DNA from: Pseudonocardia ammonioxydans
GTDB taxonomy: Bacteria > Actinomycetota > Actinomycetes > Mycobacteriales > Pseudonocardiaceae
Reading direction: 5' to 3'
DNA: 64,000 bases
Assembly: GCF_900115005.1 (NCBI RefSeq)
Contig: NZ_FOUY01000013.1
Span: 91,382-155,381, forward strand
In this document: positions 7,619 to 17,688 of the stretch, in pieces
Layout: every line of letters begins with the position of its first letter
Position numbering within the stretch: the first letter of the stretch is position 1
Position numbers and translations under genes: made by a program
The notes under the pieces: model-generated
Database searches by the model: none
Told to the model about the DNA's origin: nothing
Seen by the model: only the letters and a program-made list of their open reading frames with translations

Positions 7619-9105
7619 CCGAACCGCTCCCGCAGCGCCGCCTTCATGACCTTGCCGGAGCCGGTCCGGGGCAGCTCGTCCAGGAAGTCGACGTGGCGGG
7701 GCACCTTGTAGCCCGCCAGGCGGTCGCGCAGGTGGGCCCGGATCCCGTCCGCGTCGGCCTGGGCGCCGGGCCGCAGCACGACGACCGCCCGCGGCACCTC
7801 GCCCCAGGTCGGGTCCGCTGCCGCGACGACCGCGCACAGCTCGACCGCCGGGTGCTCGTACAACGCCGACTCGACCTCGGCCGGGTACACGTTCTCCCCG
7901 CCCGAGATGATCATGTCCTTGATCCGGTCGACGACGGTGACGTAGCCGTCGTCGTCGACGGTCGCGACGTCGCCGGAGTGCATCCAGCCCCCGGCCAGCG
8001 CCTCGTCGGTCGCGTCGGGCCGGTTCCAGTACCCGAGCATCACGTTCGGTCCCCTGACCAGAATCTCGCCCCGCTCCCCCGGCGCGACCGGGTCGCCCGC
8101 GGGATCGACGATCCGGACGTCGGTGAAGAACGACGGCACACCCGCGGTGCCCGCCTTCGTGCGGGCCGACGCCGGGTCGAGGATCAGCACGCCGGGTGCG
8201 GTCTCGGTCATCCCGTAGCCCTGCACGAAGGTCAGGTCCCGTTCCAGCCACCGGCGCGCAGTCGCGTCCGGCACCGGGGACCCGCCGCAGAGCAGAGCGC
8301 GGACGCTCGACAGGTCCGTCGCGGCCCAGTCCGGCCGGGCGGCCATCGCGTCGTACATCGCGGGCACACCGAACAGCAGCGTGACCCGGTGCCGCTCGAC
8401 CAGCCCGAGCGCGGCAGCCGGGTCGAACGACTCCATGAGCACGCAGGTCCCGCCCTTGAGCAGTGTGGGCAGGCAGGTCATGCCCAGCGCCGCGGTGTGG
8501 AACAGCGGCGCGGCGACGAGCGCGACCTCGTCGCCGGACAGGTCGGACTCGACCAGGACGTTGACGCAGTTCCAGGTGAGGTTGGCGTGCGAGAGCACGG
8601 CGCCCTTCGGGTGGCCGGTGGAACCCGACGTGTACATGATCAGGCACGGGTCGTCGGGCCCGACCGGCTCGTCGACCGGTGCAGCGCTGCCCGCGACCAG
8701 GTCGTCGTAGGAGCCACCGATGACCAGCCGCGTGTGCAGCATCCCGCCCGTGGCGGCGTCCACCGTCGGCCCGGCCGCCGCGGTATGCACGAGGACCGAC
8801 ACACCGGCGTCGTCGAGCACGAACGCCAGTTCCGGTGCCGCCAGCCGGGTGTTGACCGGCACGAACACCGCCCCGAGCGACGCGGTGGCGAACAGCGTCT
8901 CCAGGTACGCCGGGTGGTTCGGGCCGAGGTAGCCGACCCGGTCCCCGCGGCGCACCCCGAGCCCGCGCAGGCCCGCGGCCAGCGCCGCGGTGCGCCGGGC
9001 CAGCTCGGCGTAGGTGTCGCGGCGGCCGTCGTGCACCAGCGCGACCCGGTCCGGCGTCATCCGCGCCCGGCGCGCCGGCCAGGAGCCCAGTCCCCCGTCC
9101 CGCAT
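7615..9105 (-). CDS. fcs: Feruloyl/4-coumaroyl-CoA synthetase (AMP-forming acyl-CoA ligase)
   Basis: A 496-residue ANL-superfamily ligase that would activate ferulate or p-coumarate to the CoA thioester using ATP. Seen: N-terminus GLGSWPARRARM as in Amycolatopsis Fcs, the P-loop-like MYTSGSTGHPKGAV, QGYGMTE, the HSGDVATVDDDGY hinge region and the C-terminal lysine motif PRTGSGKVMK. Its ATG lies two bases after the ech stop, so translation is probably coupled. Adjacency to a hydratase-lyase and an aromatic aldehyde dehydrogenase supports the substrate; a related aryl-acid substrate cannot be excluded. Confidence 0.88.
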   Translation of the reverse strand: MRDGGLGSWPARRARMTPDRVALVHDGRRDTYAELARRTAALAAGLRGLGVRRGDRVGYLGPNHPAYLETLFATASLGAVFVPVNTRLAAPELAFVLDDAGVSVLVHTAAAGPTVDAATGGMLHTRLVIGGSYDDLVAGSAAPVDEPVGPDDPCLIMYTSGSTGHPKGAVLSHANLTWNCVNVLVESDLSGDEVALVAAPLFHTAALGMTCLPTLLKGGTCVLMESFDPAAALGLVERHRVTLLFGVPAMYDAMAARPDWAATDLSSVRALLCGGSPVPDATARRWLERDLTFVQGYGMTETAPGVLILDPASARTKAGTAGVPSFFTDVRIVDPAGDPVAPGERGEILVRGPNVMLGYWNRPDATDEALAGGWMHSGDVATVDDDGYVTVVDRIKDMIISGGENVYPAEVESALYEHPAVELCAVVAAADPTWGEVPRAVVVLRPGAQADADGIRAHLRDRLAGYKVPRHVDFLDELPRTGSGKVMKAALRERFG

Positions 9106-9107
9106 CG

Positions 9108-9938
9108 TCAGCCGTTCGCGTAGGCCGACAGGCCGGGGCGGTAGGTCTTGTCGTCCAGGAACTGGGACATACCCTTCTGCCGCCCGCGCTCGGCGTCGAG
9201 GAACTGGGACTGCTCGAGCTTGGCGTAGAGGTAGTCCTCGGCCTGCTCCCAGGGCATCTCCTGGGCGAGCTTGTAGCCGACCTTCGCCGCCCGCATGACC
9301 ACCGGGTTCATCGACGCCAGCTTGAGCGCCAGCTCGCGGGTGCGCTCGCGCAGCCGCGCGGCCGGGACGGCCTCGTTGACCAGCCGCATCTCGGCGGCGC
9401 GCCGACCGTCGAACGGCTCGCCGGTCATGATGAAGTAGAGCGCGTCGCGCTGGCTGACGGTGGCGGCGAGGGCCCGGGACACGACGCCGCCGGGCGGGAT
9501 CCCCCAGTTGATCTCGGACAGGCCGTACTGCGCCTGCTCGTCGGAGATCGCCAGGTCGCAGGCGACGAGCGGGGTGAACGCGCCGCCGAAGCACCAGCCG
9601 TTGACCATCGCGACGGTCGGCTTGGACCAGTTCGCCAGCCGCTTCCACTGCCACTCGGCCGAGGCGCGCCGCACCCGGATCTGCAGGGCGGGGTCGCCGG
9701 ACTCGTCGACCTCGCGGAAGTACTCCTTGAGGTCCATCCCGGCGGAGAACGAGTCGCCCGCGCCGGTCAGCACGAGCGCCTGGCAGCGCGGATCGGCCTC
9801 CAGCGCGTCGAGGGTCGCGACCATCTCGTCGTTCAGGGTGGGGTTCATCGCGTTGCGCTTGTCCGGTCGGTTCAGCGTGACCCAGGCGATGCCCTCGTCG
9901 AACTCGACGAGGACGGTGTTGCCCCAGGGTTCGGTCAT
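9108..9938 (-). CDS. ech: Hydroxycinnamoyl-CoA hydratase-lyase (feruloyl-CoA to vanillin + acetyl-CoA)
   Basis: A 276-residue crotonase-fold enzyme that hydrates feruloyl-/coumaroyl-CoA and cleaves the product to the benzaldehyde and acetyl-CoA. The sequence follows the HCHL family closely: DKRNAMNPTLN, GMDLKEYFREVD, QWKRLANWSKPTVAMVNGWC, GLSEINWGIPPG, WEQAEDYLYAKLEQS, KGMSQFLDDKTY. The catalytic glutamate of the family (E143 in Pseudomonas HCHL) is E142 here; the family serine (S123) corresponds to a threonine (GGAFTPL, T122). Starts with ATG after GAGAGGA. Confidence 0.92.
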   Translation of the reverse strand: MTEPWGNTVLVEFDEGIAWVTLNRPDKRNAMNPTLNDEMVATLDALEADPRCQALVLTGAGDSFSAGMDLKEYFREVDESGDPALQIRVRRASAEWQWKRLANWSKPTVAMVNGWCFGGAFTPLVACDLAISDEQAQYGLSEINWGIPPGGVVSRALAATVSQRDALYFIMTGEPFDGRRAAEMRLVNEAVPAARLRERTRELALKLASMNPVVMRAAKVGYKLAQEMPWEQAEDYLYAKLEQSQFLDAERGRQKGMSQFLDDKTYRPGLSAYANG

Positions 9939-9949
9939 GGTGGTTCCTC

Positions 9950-11404
9950 TCAGAACGGGTAGCGGGCCGTCTCGGCGCGGACGGTGACCCACTGGGTCTC
10001 GGTGAAGGCCTCGAGGTTGGCGCGGGTACCGCCGACGCGGCCGACGCCGGAGGCGCCGACGCCGCCGAACGGGGCGGACGGGTCGTCGTTGACGGTCTGG
10101 TCGTTGATGTGCACGAGCCCGGACGGAATCCGGTCGGCCAGCGCGAGCCCGGCGGCCGGGTCCGCGGTGAGCACGCCCAGCGACAGGCCGTACTCGGTCT
10201 CGGCGGCCAGCTCGGCGGCCTCGTCGAGGGTGTCGAACGGGCGCACGCAGGCCACCGGTCCGAACACCTCCTCGGCGTAGGCAGGGACGGCAGGGTGGCA
10301 GTCGGCGAGCACGGTGGGCCGGAAGAAGGGGCCGTCGGACGTCCCGCCCTGGACCAGCCGCGCCCCCGCGGCGACGCTGCGGTCGACGAGATCGGCGACC
10401 TTGGCGAGCTGGCCCTCGTCGATGATCGGGCCGAGCGCGACCTCGGCGGTGAACGGGTCCCCGACCGGGAGCTGCTCGGCCTTCTTCCCGAGCAGCTCGA
10501 CGTAGCGGTCGTAGAGCGAGCGGTGCACCAGGTGCCTGCCGGTGGCCATGCAGATCTGGCCCTGGTGCAGGAAGCTGCCGAACGCGCCGCAGGAGGCGGC
10601 GGCCTCCAGGTCGGCGTCCGCGCAGACGACGAGCGCGCTGTTGCCGCCCAGCTCCAGGTGGGCCCGCTTGAGCAGCTCGCCGGCCCGCGCGCCGATCGCC
10701 CGCCCGGCCCGGGTGGAGCCGGTGAACGACAGCACCGGCACCCGCGGGTGCTCGACGAGCGCGGCGCCTGCCTCGGCTCCACCGGGCAGGACCTGCAACA
10801 CCCCGGCGGGCAGTCCCGCCTCCTCGAACACCCGCGCGATCACGACGCCGCCGCACACCGCGGTCCGCGGGTCCGGCTTGACGATCACGGCGTTGCCCAG
10901 CGCCAGCGCCGGCGCGACCGAGCGCATCGACAGCAGCAGCGGGAAGTTGAACGGCGACACGACGCCGACGACCCCCACGGGCACCCGGCGTTCCAGGCTG
11001 ACCCGGCCGGCGGCCGGCAGCAGCTCGCCGTAGGGCGCCGAGGCCAGCGCGGCGGCCTGGGTGCACTCCCCCGCCGAGCCGTCGATCTCGATCCCGGCCT
11101 TGAGCCGGACCGATCCGGCCTCGCGGACCAGCCAGTCGCCGATCTCGGCGGCGTGCTCGGCGAACAGGGCGGCCGCCCGGATCAGGACCGCAACCCGCTC
11201 GGTGTGCGGGGTGGCGGCCCAGGCCCGCTGCGCCGCGGCGGCGCGCTCGACGGCGGCACCGACCTCGGCGGCACCTGCCGCCCCGACCGATCCGATGACG
11301 GCGCCGGTGGCCGGCTCGCGGACCTCGCGGACGCCGTCGCCACCGGGGGTCCAGGCACCGGTGAAGACCCGGCCCTGCCACGTCCCGGGATCGAGGAATG
11401 CCAC
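9950..11404 (-). CDS. vdh: Aromatic aldehyde (vanillin/benzaldehyde-type) dehydrogenase
   Basis: A 484-residue NAD(P)-dependent aldehyde dehydrogenase expected to oxidise the benzaldehyde released by the hydratase-lyase. Seen: SPFNFPLLLSMRSVAPALALGNAV, the catalytic glutamate motif LELGGNS, the catalytic cysteine in FLHQGQICM and PFGGVGASGVGR. GTG 11404 is chosen because AAGGAGG lies five bases upstream; an upstream in-frame TTG at 11422 is weaker. It is the first structural gene after a 17-bp palindrome, with ech eleven bases downstream. Vanillin versus p-hydroxybenzaldehyde preference cannot be read from sequence. Confidence 0.85.
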   Translation of the reverse strand: MAFLDPGTWQGRVFTGAWTPGGDGVREVREPATGAVIGSVGAAGAAEVGAAVERAAAAQRAWAATPHTERVAVLIRAAALFAEHAAEIGDWLVREAGSVRLKAGIEIDGSAGECTQAAALASAPYGELLPAAGRVSLERRVPVGVVGVVSPFNFPLLLSMRSVAPALALGNAVIVKPDPRTAVCGGVVIARVFEEAGLPAGVLQVLPGGAEAGAALVEHPRVPVLSFTGSTRAGRAIGARAGELLKRAHLELGGNSALVVCADADLEAAASCGAFGSFLHQGQICMATGRHLVHRSLYDRYVELLGKKAEQLPVGDPFTAEVALGPIIDEGQLAKVADLVDRSVAAGARLVQGGTSDGPFFRPTVLADCHPAVPAYAEEVFGPVACVRPFDTLDEAAELAAETEYGLSLGVLTADPAAGLALADRIPSGLVHINDQTVNDDPSAPFGGVGASGVGRVGGTRANLEAFTETQWVTVRAETARYPF

Positions 11405-11423
11405 CCGAACCTCCTTGGTCAAC

Positions 11424-11440
11424 CATCAGGTTTCCTGATG
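11424..11440. promoter_or_regulatory. Perfect inverted repeat CATCAGG-ttt-CCTGATG before the hydroxycinnamate operon
   Basis: Seven-base perfect arms (11424-11430 and 11434-11440) around a 3-base spacer lie 20-36 bases upstream of the GTG of the aldehyde dehydrogenase gene. Size and symmetry fit a dimeric winged-helix regulator such as the operon's own MarR protein, or the PaaX-like protein encoded immediately upstream. Confidence 0.65.
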
Positions 11441-11527
11441 ACGTTACGAGGAGACTGCTGCGACGGCGTGCGACGATGCAAGCCCGAGTGGGCTGCGTCA
11501 CCGGAACTGCGGAAGATGTCCTGTCGG

Positions 11528-12517
11528 TCAGACGGACGGGCGGCCGCGCTGCACCTCGTCCAGCCGGCGTGCCTGGACCGCCTGCTCGAACGGCGTGTCC
11601 CCCCGGGCCCGCCGACCGCCGAGAGCGGCGTGCAGCTGCGCGACACGGGCGCTGTCGTGATGCGACGCGAGCTCAGCCAGGTCCGGGTCGACCTCGGCGA
11701 GCACCTGCCGGAACCGGTGCTCGGCCAGCGGACCGAGCCGGTCGTAGACCTCGAGGAACACCTGCCGGGCCGCGGCGCGGGGCCATTCCGACGGCAACAT
11801 CTCGGCCGGCAGGTCGGGATCGCGCTCGGGGAACGTCCGCCAGGCCACGCGCAGCTCGGTGCGGATCCGCAGGGCGTCGGCGGGCCCGATCCGCCCGGCC
11901 GCGAGCTCGGCGCGCACCGGCGCGTAGGCCGCCACGAACTCCCGGTAGTCGGTGGCCAGCGCGTCGAGGTCGAACGCCGACGCCGGGCCGCCGCCCGCCG
12001 GGCCGCCGGGCACCTCGGTCGCACGCAGCACCGTCGCCCGTCCAATACCCAGCTCGGCGACCAGCTCGCGGGCCGGCCCGGCGAGATCCCGCGGCGACAC
12101 CCAGAGCCCGTCGTAGAGAGCGGAAAGGCCGAGCACCCGCAGCCGGGCACGCAGCGCGGTGCGGACCTCGCGCTCCTGTTCCGGCACGGAGAACGCCACG
12201 ACCGTCCAGTAGCCGTCCCACTCCGGGGTCGCGGCACCGAAGGTGAGCATCCGGTGCGTGCGTTCGACGATCACCTCGCTGGTGCGGGGCGGGATGCCGT
12301 AGGCGGTGGTGCGCCCGGTGCGGGAGGTGGTGAGCAGCCCCTTCGCGGCCAGCCTGCGCATCGCGGCCCGCGCGTTCTCCCGGCCGATGCCGAACTCCGC
12401 GAGCAACCGCACCAGCGCCGCGGACGGGATGTGCTCGTCGCGCCAGTACCAGTGGTCGCCGAGCAGCGAGGTGAGCAGCAGCTGCGGCTCGGCGCGCGCC
12501 CGCCCGTCGTCCGGCAT
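11528..12517 (-). CDS. PaaX-family transcriptional regulator
   Basis: A 329-residue regulator with the PaaX layout: an N-terminal winged HTH (AALVRLLAEFGIGRENARAAMRRLAAKGLL), the YGI-type linker followed by the central domain (WDGYWTVVAFSVPEQEREVRTALRARLRVLGLSALYDGLWVSP) and a helical C-terminal domain. PaaX represses phenylacetate genes by sensing phenylacetyl-CoA; here it lies upstream of a phenylpropenoid operon, so an aryl-CoA effector is plausible (inference). ATG 12517 is chosen because GGGAGG lies seven bases upstream. 105 bp separate it from the dehydrogenase gene. Confidence 0.85.
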   Translation of the reverse strand: MPDDGRARAEPQLLLTSLLGDHWYWRDEHIPSAALVRLLAEFGIGRENARAAMRRLAAKGLLTTSRTGRTTAYGIPPRTSEVIVERTHRMLTFGAATPEWDGYWTVVAFSVPEQEREVRTALRARLRVLGLSALYDGLWVSPRDLAGPARELVAELGIGRATVLRATEVPGGPAGGGPASAFDLDALATDYREFVAAYAPVRAELAAGRIGPADALRIRTELRVAWRTFPERDPDLPAEMLPSEWPRAAARQVFLEVYDRLGPLAEHRFRQVLAEVDPDLAELASHHDSARVAQLHAALGGRRARGDTPFEQAVQARRLDEVQRGRPSV

Positions 12518-12703
12518 CGGCATCCCTCCCGCCCGGGAGCGTACGTGTCGTCGGTTCGACTTCCGCACAGTGGAATCGGGCTGTTGTCATAGGCGACATC
12601 TCATGCGACGCTCGTCACCATCTTCGTCGGCAATGATCCGGAAGCTGCACCCCGGCCCCCGACGCAGCACACATGGCACGACCCAACGCAGGGAGAACCC
12701 GCC

Positions 12704-13621
12704 ATGCGCCACATCCCCCTCCCCCGGCCACGTCGCTGGGTGCTCGCCGCGCTCACTGCGTCGGCCCTGCTGGCCACCGGCTGCGGGGCGAGTACCGGAG
12801 ACGCCGGGTCCGGGCCGCCACCACCCGGCGCGAACGCCGAACTGCACGCCGCGCTGCCGGACCCGATCCGGGAGTCGGGCGTCATCCGGTTCGCCGGTGA
12901 CTCGCACCCGCCGTACCGCACGGTCGGCGCGGACGGCTCCATGACCGGCATCGACGCCGACTTCCAGGCGGCGCTGGGCACGGTGCTCGGCGTCCGCACC
13001 GAGACCTCGGTGGTGGACAGCCTCCCGGCCGCGTTGCAGGGCATGCTCGCGAACCGCTACGACGCCTTCAACGGGCCGGTCAAGGTCACCGCCGAGCGGG
13101 AGCGCCAGTTCGACACGGTCACCTGGATGACCACCCGCACCTCCTACGTGGTGCCGGCCGACGCGCCGACGCCGATCGGGTCCACCGACGATCTCTGCGG
13201 GCGCCGGGTCGCCGTGGTCTCCGCGAGCGTGGTCGAGGAGCAGCTGCGGCAGCTCTCGGCGTACTGCGCGAACAGCGGTCGCGGCGCCGTCGAGCCGATC
13301 GGCCTGGCCGACACGAACGCCACTCTGCTGGCTGCGCAGTCCGGTCGTGCCGAGGCCGCCGGGATGACCCAGGCCGCCGCGATCGACGTGACCGCGCAGC
13401 AGCAGGGCTCCTACACCTACGTCACCCAGACCGAGGAGCAGGGCGCGACGGCCGACAAGCTGGCCCTGTACATGCCGAAGACCGGCGAGCTCGGACCGGT
13501 GATGCAGCAGGCCTTCGAGGAGCTGTTCCGCAACGGCACCTACGACCAGATCATGCAGAAGTGGGGCCTGAGCGACGTGCGGGTCCCGGCGCCGCAGCTG
13601 AACGCGGGCACCCCGGCATGA
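12704..13621 (+). CDS. Amino-acid-type ABC transporter substrate-binding lipoprotein
   Basis: A 305-residue family-3 solute-binding protein anchored outside the membrane. Seen: signal peptide [18 protein letters not shown] with lipobox LATGC, then a two-lobe binding domain ([36 protein letters not shown]...). ATG preceded by GGGAGA at seven bases. It opens a coupled operon with permease and ATPase (ATGA, GTGA overlaps). The downstream genes suggest the ligand is catabolised through a CoA thioester, but its identity is unknown. Confidence 0.88.
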   Translation: MRHIPLPRPRRWVLAALTASALLATGCGASTGDAGSGPPPPGANAELHAALPDPIRESGVIRFAGDSHPPYRTVGADGSMTGIDADFQAALGTVLGVRTETSVVDSLPAALQGMLANRYDAFNGPVKVTAERERQFDTVTWMTTRTSYVVPADAPTPIGSTDDLCGRRVAVVSASVVEEQLRQLSAYCANSGRGAVEPIGLADTNATLLAAQSGRAEAAGMTQAAAIDVTAQQQGSYTYVTQTEEQGATADKLALYMPKTGELGPVMQQAFEELFRNGTYDQIMQKWGLSDVRVPAPQLNAGTPA

Positions 13622-14514
13622 CCGTGACCGCACCGCCGACGACGACCGGACCCGGCACGCACGACGTCGCCGACGCCCGGCCCCGGTTCCGGCCGTGGCG
13701 CTGGGTCGCCACCGCCGTCCTGGCGCTGGTCGCCGCGCAGATCCTGACCTTCCTGGTGACCAACGAGCGCTTCGGCTGGGACGTCGTCGCGGCCCACCTG
13801 TTCGCGCCGTCGGTGCTCGCCGGCCTCGGCACCACCGTGCTGCTCGCCGTGCTCGCGATGCTGATCGGCTCGGTGCTCGGCGGCCTGCTCGCCGCCGCGC
13901 AGCTGTCCGGCTTCGGCCCGCTGCGCTGGGCGGCGACGACCTACGTCGGCGTGTTTCGCGGCATCCCGCCGCTGGTCCAGCTCATCTTCTGGTTCAACCT
14001 GGCCTACCTGCTGCCGGAGATCTCGATCGGGATCCCGTTCGGCGGCCCGGACCTGGTCAGCTGGAACGCCAACGACCTGATCACCCCGCTGACCGCGGGC
14101 GTCATCGGACTGTCGCTGGTCGAGTCCGCCTACCTGGCCGAGATCATCCGGGCCGGCGTGCTCGGGGTGGACCAGGGGCAGCGCGAGGCCGCGTCCGCGA
14201 TGGGCTTCACGCCGCTGCAGACCTTCTTCCGGATCGTCCTGCCGCAGGCCATGCGGGTGATCATCCCGCCGTCGGGCAGCCAGTTCATCAGCGTCCTCAA
14301 GGGCACCGCGCTCGTCTCGGTGATCGCGATGAACGACCTGCTGCACTCCGTGCAGGTGATCTACAACCAGACCTACGAGATCGTCCCGATGCTGCTCGTG
14401 GCGTGCATCTGGTACCTGACGGTCGTCACGCTGCTGACGATCGGGCAGCGCCGGCTGGAGCGCCGCTTCGCCCGCGGTCACGTCCGGACGGCCCCGACCG
14501 GAGGTGCCTCGTGA
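13618..14514 (+). CDS. Amino-acid-type ABC transporter permease
   Basis: A 298-residue HisM/GlnP-type permease. Seen: about five to six membrane segments and the EAA loop (ADIIRAG type) in [28 protein letters not shown], which contacts the ATPase. The start ATG overlaps the stop of the binding-protein gene (ATGA), and the gene ends overlapping the ATPase GTG (GTGA). The N-terminal 30 residues are hydrophilic and cytoplasmic. Confidence 0.9.
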   Translation: MTVTAPPTTTGPGTHDVADARPRFRPWRWVATAVLALVAAQILTFLVTNERFGWDVVAAHLFAPSVLAGLGTTVLLAVLAMLIGSVLGGLLAAAQLSGFGPLRWAATTYVGVFRGIPPLVQLIFWFNLAYLLPEISIGIPFGGPDLVSWNANDLITPLTAGVIGLSLVESAYLAEIIRAGVLGVDQGQREAASAMGFTPLQTFFRIVLPQAMRVIIPPSGSQFISVLKGTALVSVIAMNDLLHSVQVIYNQTYEIVPMLLVACIWYLTVVTLLTIGQRRLERRFARGHVRTAPTGGAS

Positions 14515-15287
14515 GCCCCGTCCTGTCCCTGCGCGGCACGACCAAGCGCTTCGGCGACCACACCGCGCTCGACGCCGTGGACCTCGACGTGGCCGAGGGC
14601 GAGGTCGTCGTCGTGATCGGGCCCTCCGGCTCGGGCAAGTCCACCCTGGTCCGCTGCGTGCACCAGCTGGAGTCGGTCGACGGCGGCGGGATGTACCTCG
14701 ACGGCGAGCTGCTCGGCTACTCCGAGCACCGCGGCGCGTTGCGCCCGCTCACGCCGAGGGGGACCGCCGCCCAACGCCGCCGGGTCGGCATGGTGTTCCA
14801 GCAGTTCAACCTGTTCCCGCACTTCAGCGCGTTGCGCAACGTCAGCGAGGCGCCGCGGCGCGTGCACGGCCGCACCGCCGGCGAGGCCGAGCGCGAGGCC
14901 ACCGCCCTGCTGGACCGGGTCGGGCTCGGCGACCGCCTGCACCACTACCCGCGCCAGCTCTCCGGCGGCCAGCAGCAGCGGGTCGCGATCGCCCGCGCGC
15001 TGGCCACCCGGCCCCGGATCCTGCTGTTCGACGAGCCGACCTCGGCCCTGGACCCGGAGCTGGTCGAGGAGGTGCTCGGGGTGCTCCGCGGGCTCGCCCG
15101 GGACGGCCTGACGATGGTCGTGGTCACCCACGAGATGGCCTTCGCGCGCGAGGTCGCCGACCGCGTCGTGTTCATGGAGGCCGGCCGGATCGTCGAGACC
15201 GGCCCGCCGGCACAGATCTTCGGGAGCCCGCGCAGCGAGCGGCTGCACAGCTTCCTGTCCCGCCACACCCGGGAGGTCCCCGCATGA
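14511..15287 (+). CDS. Amino-acid-type ABC transporter ATP-binding protein
   Basis: A 258-residue ATPase of the GlnQ/HisP group. Seen: Walker [11 protein letters not shown]-loop [16 protein letters not shown], signature [15 protein letters not shown], Walker [15 protein letters not shown] and switch histidine VVTHEM. GTG start with GGAGG six bases upstream, overlapping the permease stop. It contains an insertion around [20 protein letters not shown] before the Q-loop, seen in some members of the group. Confidence 0.92.
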   Translation: MSPVLSLRGTTKRFGDHTALDAVDLDVAEGEVVVVIGPSGSGKSTLVRCVHQLESVDGGGMYLDGELLGYSEHRGALRPLTPRGTAAQRRRVGMVFQQFNLFPHFSALRNVSEAPRRVHGRTAGEAEREATALLDRVGLGDRLHHYPRQLSGGQQQRVAIARALATRPRILLFDEPTSALDPELVEEVLGVLRGLARDGLTMVVVTHEMAFAREVADRVVFMEAGRIVETGPPAQIFGSPRSERLHSFLSRHTREVPA

Positions 15288-16426
15288 CCGTCACCGTCGC
15301 CGCGGTCGGGGACCTGATCCTCGACGAGCCAGACCCGGCCTCGTTCCTGGCCCCCTCCGCAGAGCTGCTGCGCGCCGCGGACATGACTGTCGGGCACGTC
15401 GAGGTCCCCCACTCGACGACCACGGTGCAGGTCTCCACCGACGTCCCCGCCCCGCCCGCGGACCCAGCCGCGCTGGACGCCCTGGCCGGGGCCGGGTTCG
15501 ACGTCGTCACCCTGGCCGGCAATCACATCTTCGACGCCGGTGAGCAGGGTGTCACCGACACGGTCGCGCACGCCCGCAAGGCCGGCCTGCACACCGCCGG
15601 GGCCGGGGCCGACCTCGCCGAAGCGCGGGCCGCTGCCGTCGTCGAGCGGGGCGGGCTGCGGATCGGGGTGCTGTCCTACAACTGCGTCGGGCCGCGGGAG
15701 TCCTGGGCGACCTCGCGCAAGGCGGGCTGCGCCCCGGTGCACGTGCTCACCCACTACGAGCTCGACCACGCCAGCCCCGGCGGCCCGCCGCGGATCTACA
15801 CCTTCGCCGACCCGGACTCGCTGGAGGCGATGACCGACGACGTCGCGCGGCTGCGCGCCGAGGCCGACGTCGTGCTGGTCGGCCTGCACAAGGGCGTCGG
15901 ACACACGCCGGCCGCGGTGGCGATGTACGAGTCGCCGGTCGCCCGGGCCGCGATCGACGCCGGCGCCGACGCCGTGTTCGGCCACCACGCGCACATCCTG
16001 CGCGGGATCGAGGTCTGGCGCGGGCGACCGATCTTCCACGGGCTCGGCAACTTCGTCACCGTCACCCACGCCCTCACCCCGGCCTCGGGCGGGGACAGCG
16101 CCGAGCGCGACGCGTGGGCGGCCAAGCGCCGGGAGCTCTACGGCTTCGCCCCCGACCCGGACATGCCCTACTACCCCTTCCACCCGGAGAGCCGGGACAC
16201 CGTCGTCGCCACCTGCCGGTTCGACGACGCCGGGGGCCTGGTCGTGGCGGGGATCGTGCCCTGCCGGATCGACGACGCCGGCCGCCCCGTCCCACAGGGC
16301 CCGGACTCCCCCGTCGTCGGCTACGTCGCCGACATCACCACCCGCGCCCGGCTGAACGGCCGGCTGGTCCGCCGCGGCGACGACTGGCTCGTCGCCGGGG
16401 CGGGCACGATCGAGGAGAGCGCATGA
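15284..16426 (+). CDS. CapA-family (PgsA-like) metallophosphatase-fold protein
   Basis: A 380-residue protein of the poly-gamma-glutamate capsule protein CapA family. Seen: metal-binding motifs [18 protein letters not shown] (GNH) and [25 protein letters not shown] (GHHAH). Unlike classical CapA it has no signal peptide or membrane segment, so it is probably cytoplasmic. Start ATG overlaps the ATPase stop (ATGA) with GGGAGG upstream, and its own stop overlaps the CoA-transferase start. Other capsule genes are absent; a hydrolase role in the catabolic operon is more likely than capsule synthesis (inference). Confidence 0.85.
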   Translation: MTVTVAAVGDLILDEPDPASFLAPSAELLRAADMTVGHVEVPHSTTTVQVSTDVPAPPADPAALDALAGAGFDVVTLAGNHIFDAGEQGVTDTVAHARKAGLHTAGAGADLAEARAAAVVERGGLRIGVLSYNCVGPRESWATSRKAGCAPVHVLTHYELDHASPGGPPRIYTFADPDSLEAMTDDVARLRAEADVVLVGLHKGVGHTPAAVAMYESPVARAAIDAGADAVFGHHAHILRGIEVWRGRPIFHGLGNFVTVTHALTPASGGDSAERDAWAAKRRELYGFAPDPDMPYYPFHPESRDTVVATCRFDDAGGLVVAGIVPCRIDDAGRPVPQGPDSPVVGYVADITTRARLNGRLVRRGDDWLVAGAGTIEESA

Positions 16427-17661
16427 CCGACCAGCCACTCGCCGGCCGCACCGTGATCGACCTGACCACCGCGCTGGCGGGCCCCTACGCGACCCTGCTG
16501 CTCGCCGGGCTCGGCGCCACCGTGATCAAGGTCGAGAACCCGGCGACCGGCGGGGACACCTCCCGCAACAACGCCCCCTACCTGGGCCGGGACGGTCTGG
16601 CGCTGGGCCGCACGCACGACGACGACATGTCCGTCTCCATGCTGCTCCGCGGCCGGGGCAAGCTCAGCGTCACGCTGAACCTGAAGGACCCGCGGTCGAA
16701 GATCGTGTTCACCGACCTGGTCCGCGGCGCCGACGTGCTGGTGGAGAACTACTCCCCCGGCGTCACCGGCCGGCTCGGCATCGACTACGCGGCCGTCCGG
16801 GAGATCAACCCGCGGCTGGTCTACACCTCGATCAGCGGGTTCGGCGCGCAGGGCGGCCCCGGCTCGGGCAAGGCCATGGACTCGATCATCCAGGCGCTGT
16901 CCGGGGTGATGATGACCGCGGGCGAGCCGGGCGGCGACCCGGTCCGGTTCGGGCTGCCGGTCGGTGACCTGCTCGCGCCGCTCTACGCCGTCGTCGGGAC
17001 CGTGTCGGCGCTGCTGCAGGCCGAGCGGACCGGGGCGGGCCAGCACGTCGACGTGTCCATGCTCGGCGCGCTGACCTCGCTGGTCGCCTGCGAGCCGTTC
17101 GACGCCTACGACGCCGTCGGCCTGGAACAACGCACCGGCGCGATGGTCCCCCGGCTGGCGCCGTTCGGGATCCTGGAGGCCTCCGACGGGCACATCGCGC
17201 TGTGCGCGCCCACCGACGCCTTCGCCCGCGGGGTGTTGCGTGCGATGGGACGCGACGACCTCGTCGACGACGACCGCTACCGCACCCGCGACCAGCGGGT
17301 CGAGCGCGCCGACGAGCTGCACGCCCTGATCGGCGACTGGTGCCGCACGCTGCCCCGGGGCGAGATCATCGACCGGCTCACCGCCGAGGGCGTCCCGGCC
17401 GCGGAGGTGCGCGACCCGCACGAGGCGGTGCGCGACCCGCTGGTCCGCGACCGGCGCGAGGTCGTCCCGCTCACCCACCCGCGGCACGGCGCGACCGCCG
17501 ACCTGTCCGCGACCGGGATGCCGATCGTGTTCTCCGGCTCCGACGTCGGCCTCGACGGACCCGCGCCGGCGCTCGGCGAGCACAACGACCGCGTCTACCG
17601 CGAGCTGCTCGGCTACGACGCGGCCGAGATCGCCGACCTCGCCGCCGACAGCGTCATCTGA
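16423..17661 (+). CDS. Class III (CaiB/BaiF) CoA-transferase
   Basis: A 412-residue family III CoA-transferase that would move CoA between carboxylic acids. Seen: GRTVIDLTTALAGPYATLLLAGLGATVIKVENPATGGDTSR, LNLKDPRSKIVFTDLVRGADVLVENYSPGVTGRLGIDY, and the active-site aspartate region. FldA of the phenyllactate dehydratase system belongs to the same family, which fits the dehydratase-like genes that follow. ATGA overlap with the CapA-like gene. Confidence 0.9.
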   Translation: MTDQPLAGRTVIDLTTALAGPYATLLLAGLGATVIKVENPATGGDTSRNNAPYLGRDGLALGRTHDDDMSVSMLLRGRGKLSVTLNLKDPRSKIVFTDLVRGADVLVENYSPGVTGRLGIDYAAVREINPRLVYTSISGFGAQGGPGSGKAMDSIIQALSGVMMTAGEPGGDPVRFGLPVGDLLAPLYAVVGTVSALLQAERTGAGQHVDVSMLGALTSLVACEPFDAYDAVGLEQRTGAMVPRLAPFGILEASDGHIALCAPTDAFARGVLRAMGRDDLVDDDRYRTRDQRVERADELHALIGDWCRTLPRGEIIDRLTAEGVPAAEVRDPHEAVRDPLVRDRREVVPLTHPRHGATADLSATGMPIVFSGSDVGLDGPAPALGEHNDRVYRELLGYDAAEIADLAADSVI

Positions 17662-17688
17662 GCTCGACACCTCCCGGGGGGAACCACC

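Noticed and set aside
15284..16426. Capsule biosynthesis locus because of the CapA-like gene
   Set aside because: No CapB/C/E or polyglutamate synthetase genes are nearby and the protein lacks a signal or anchor; context is a catabolic operon.
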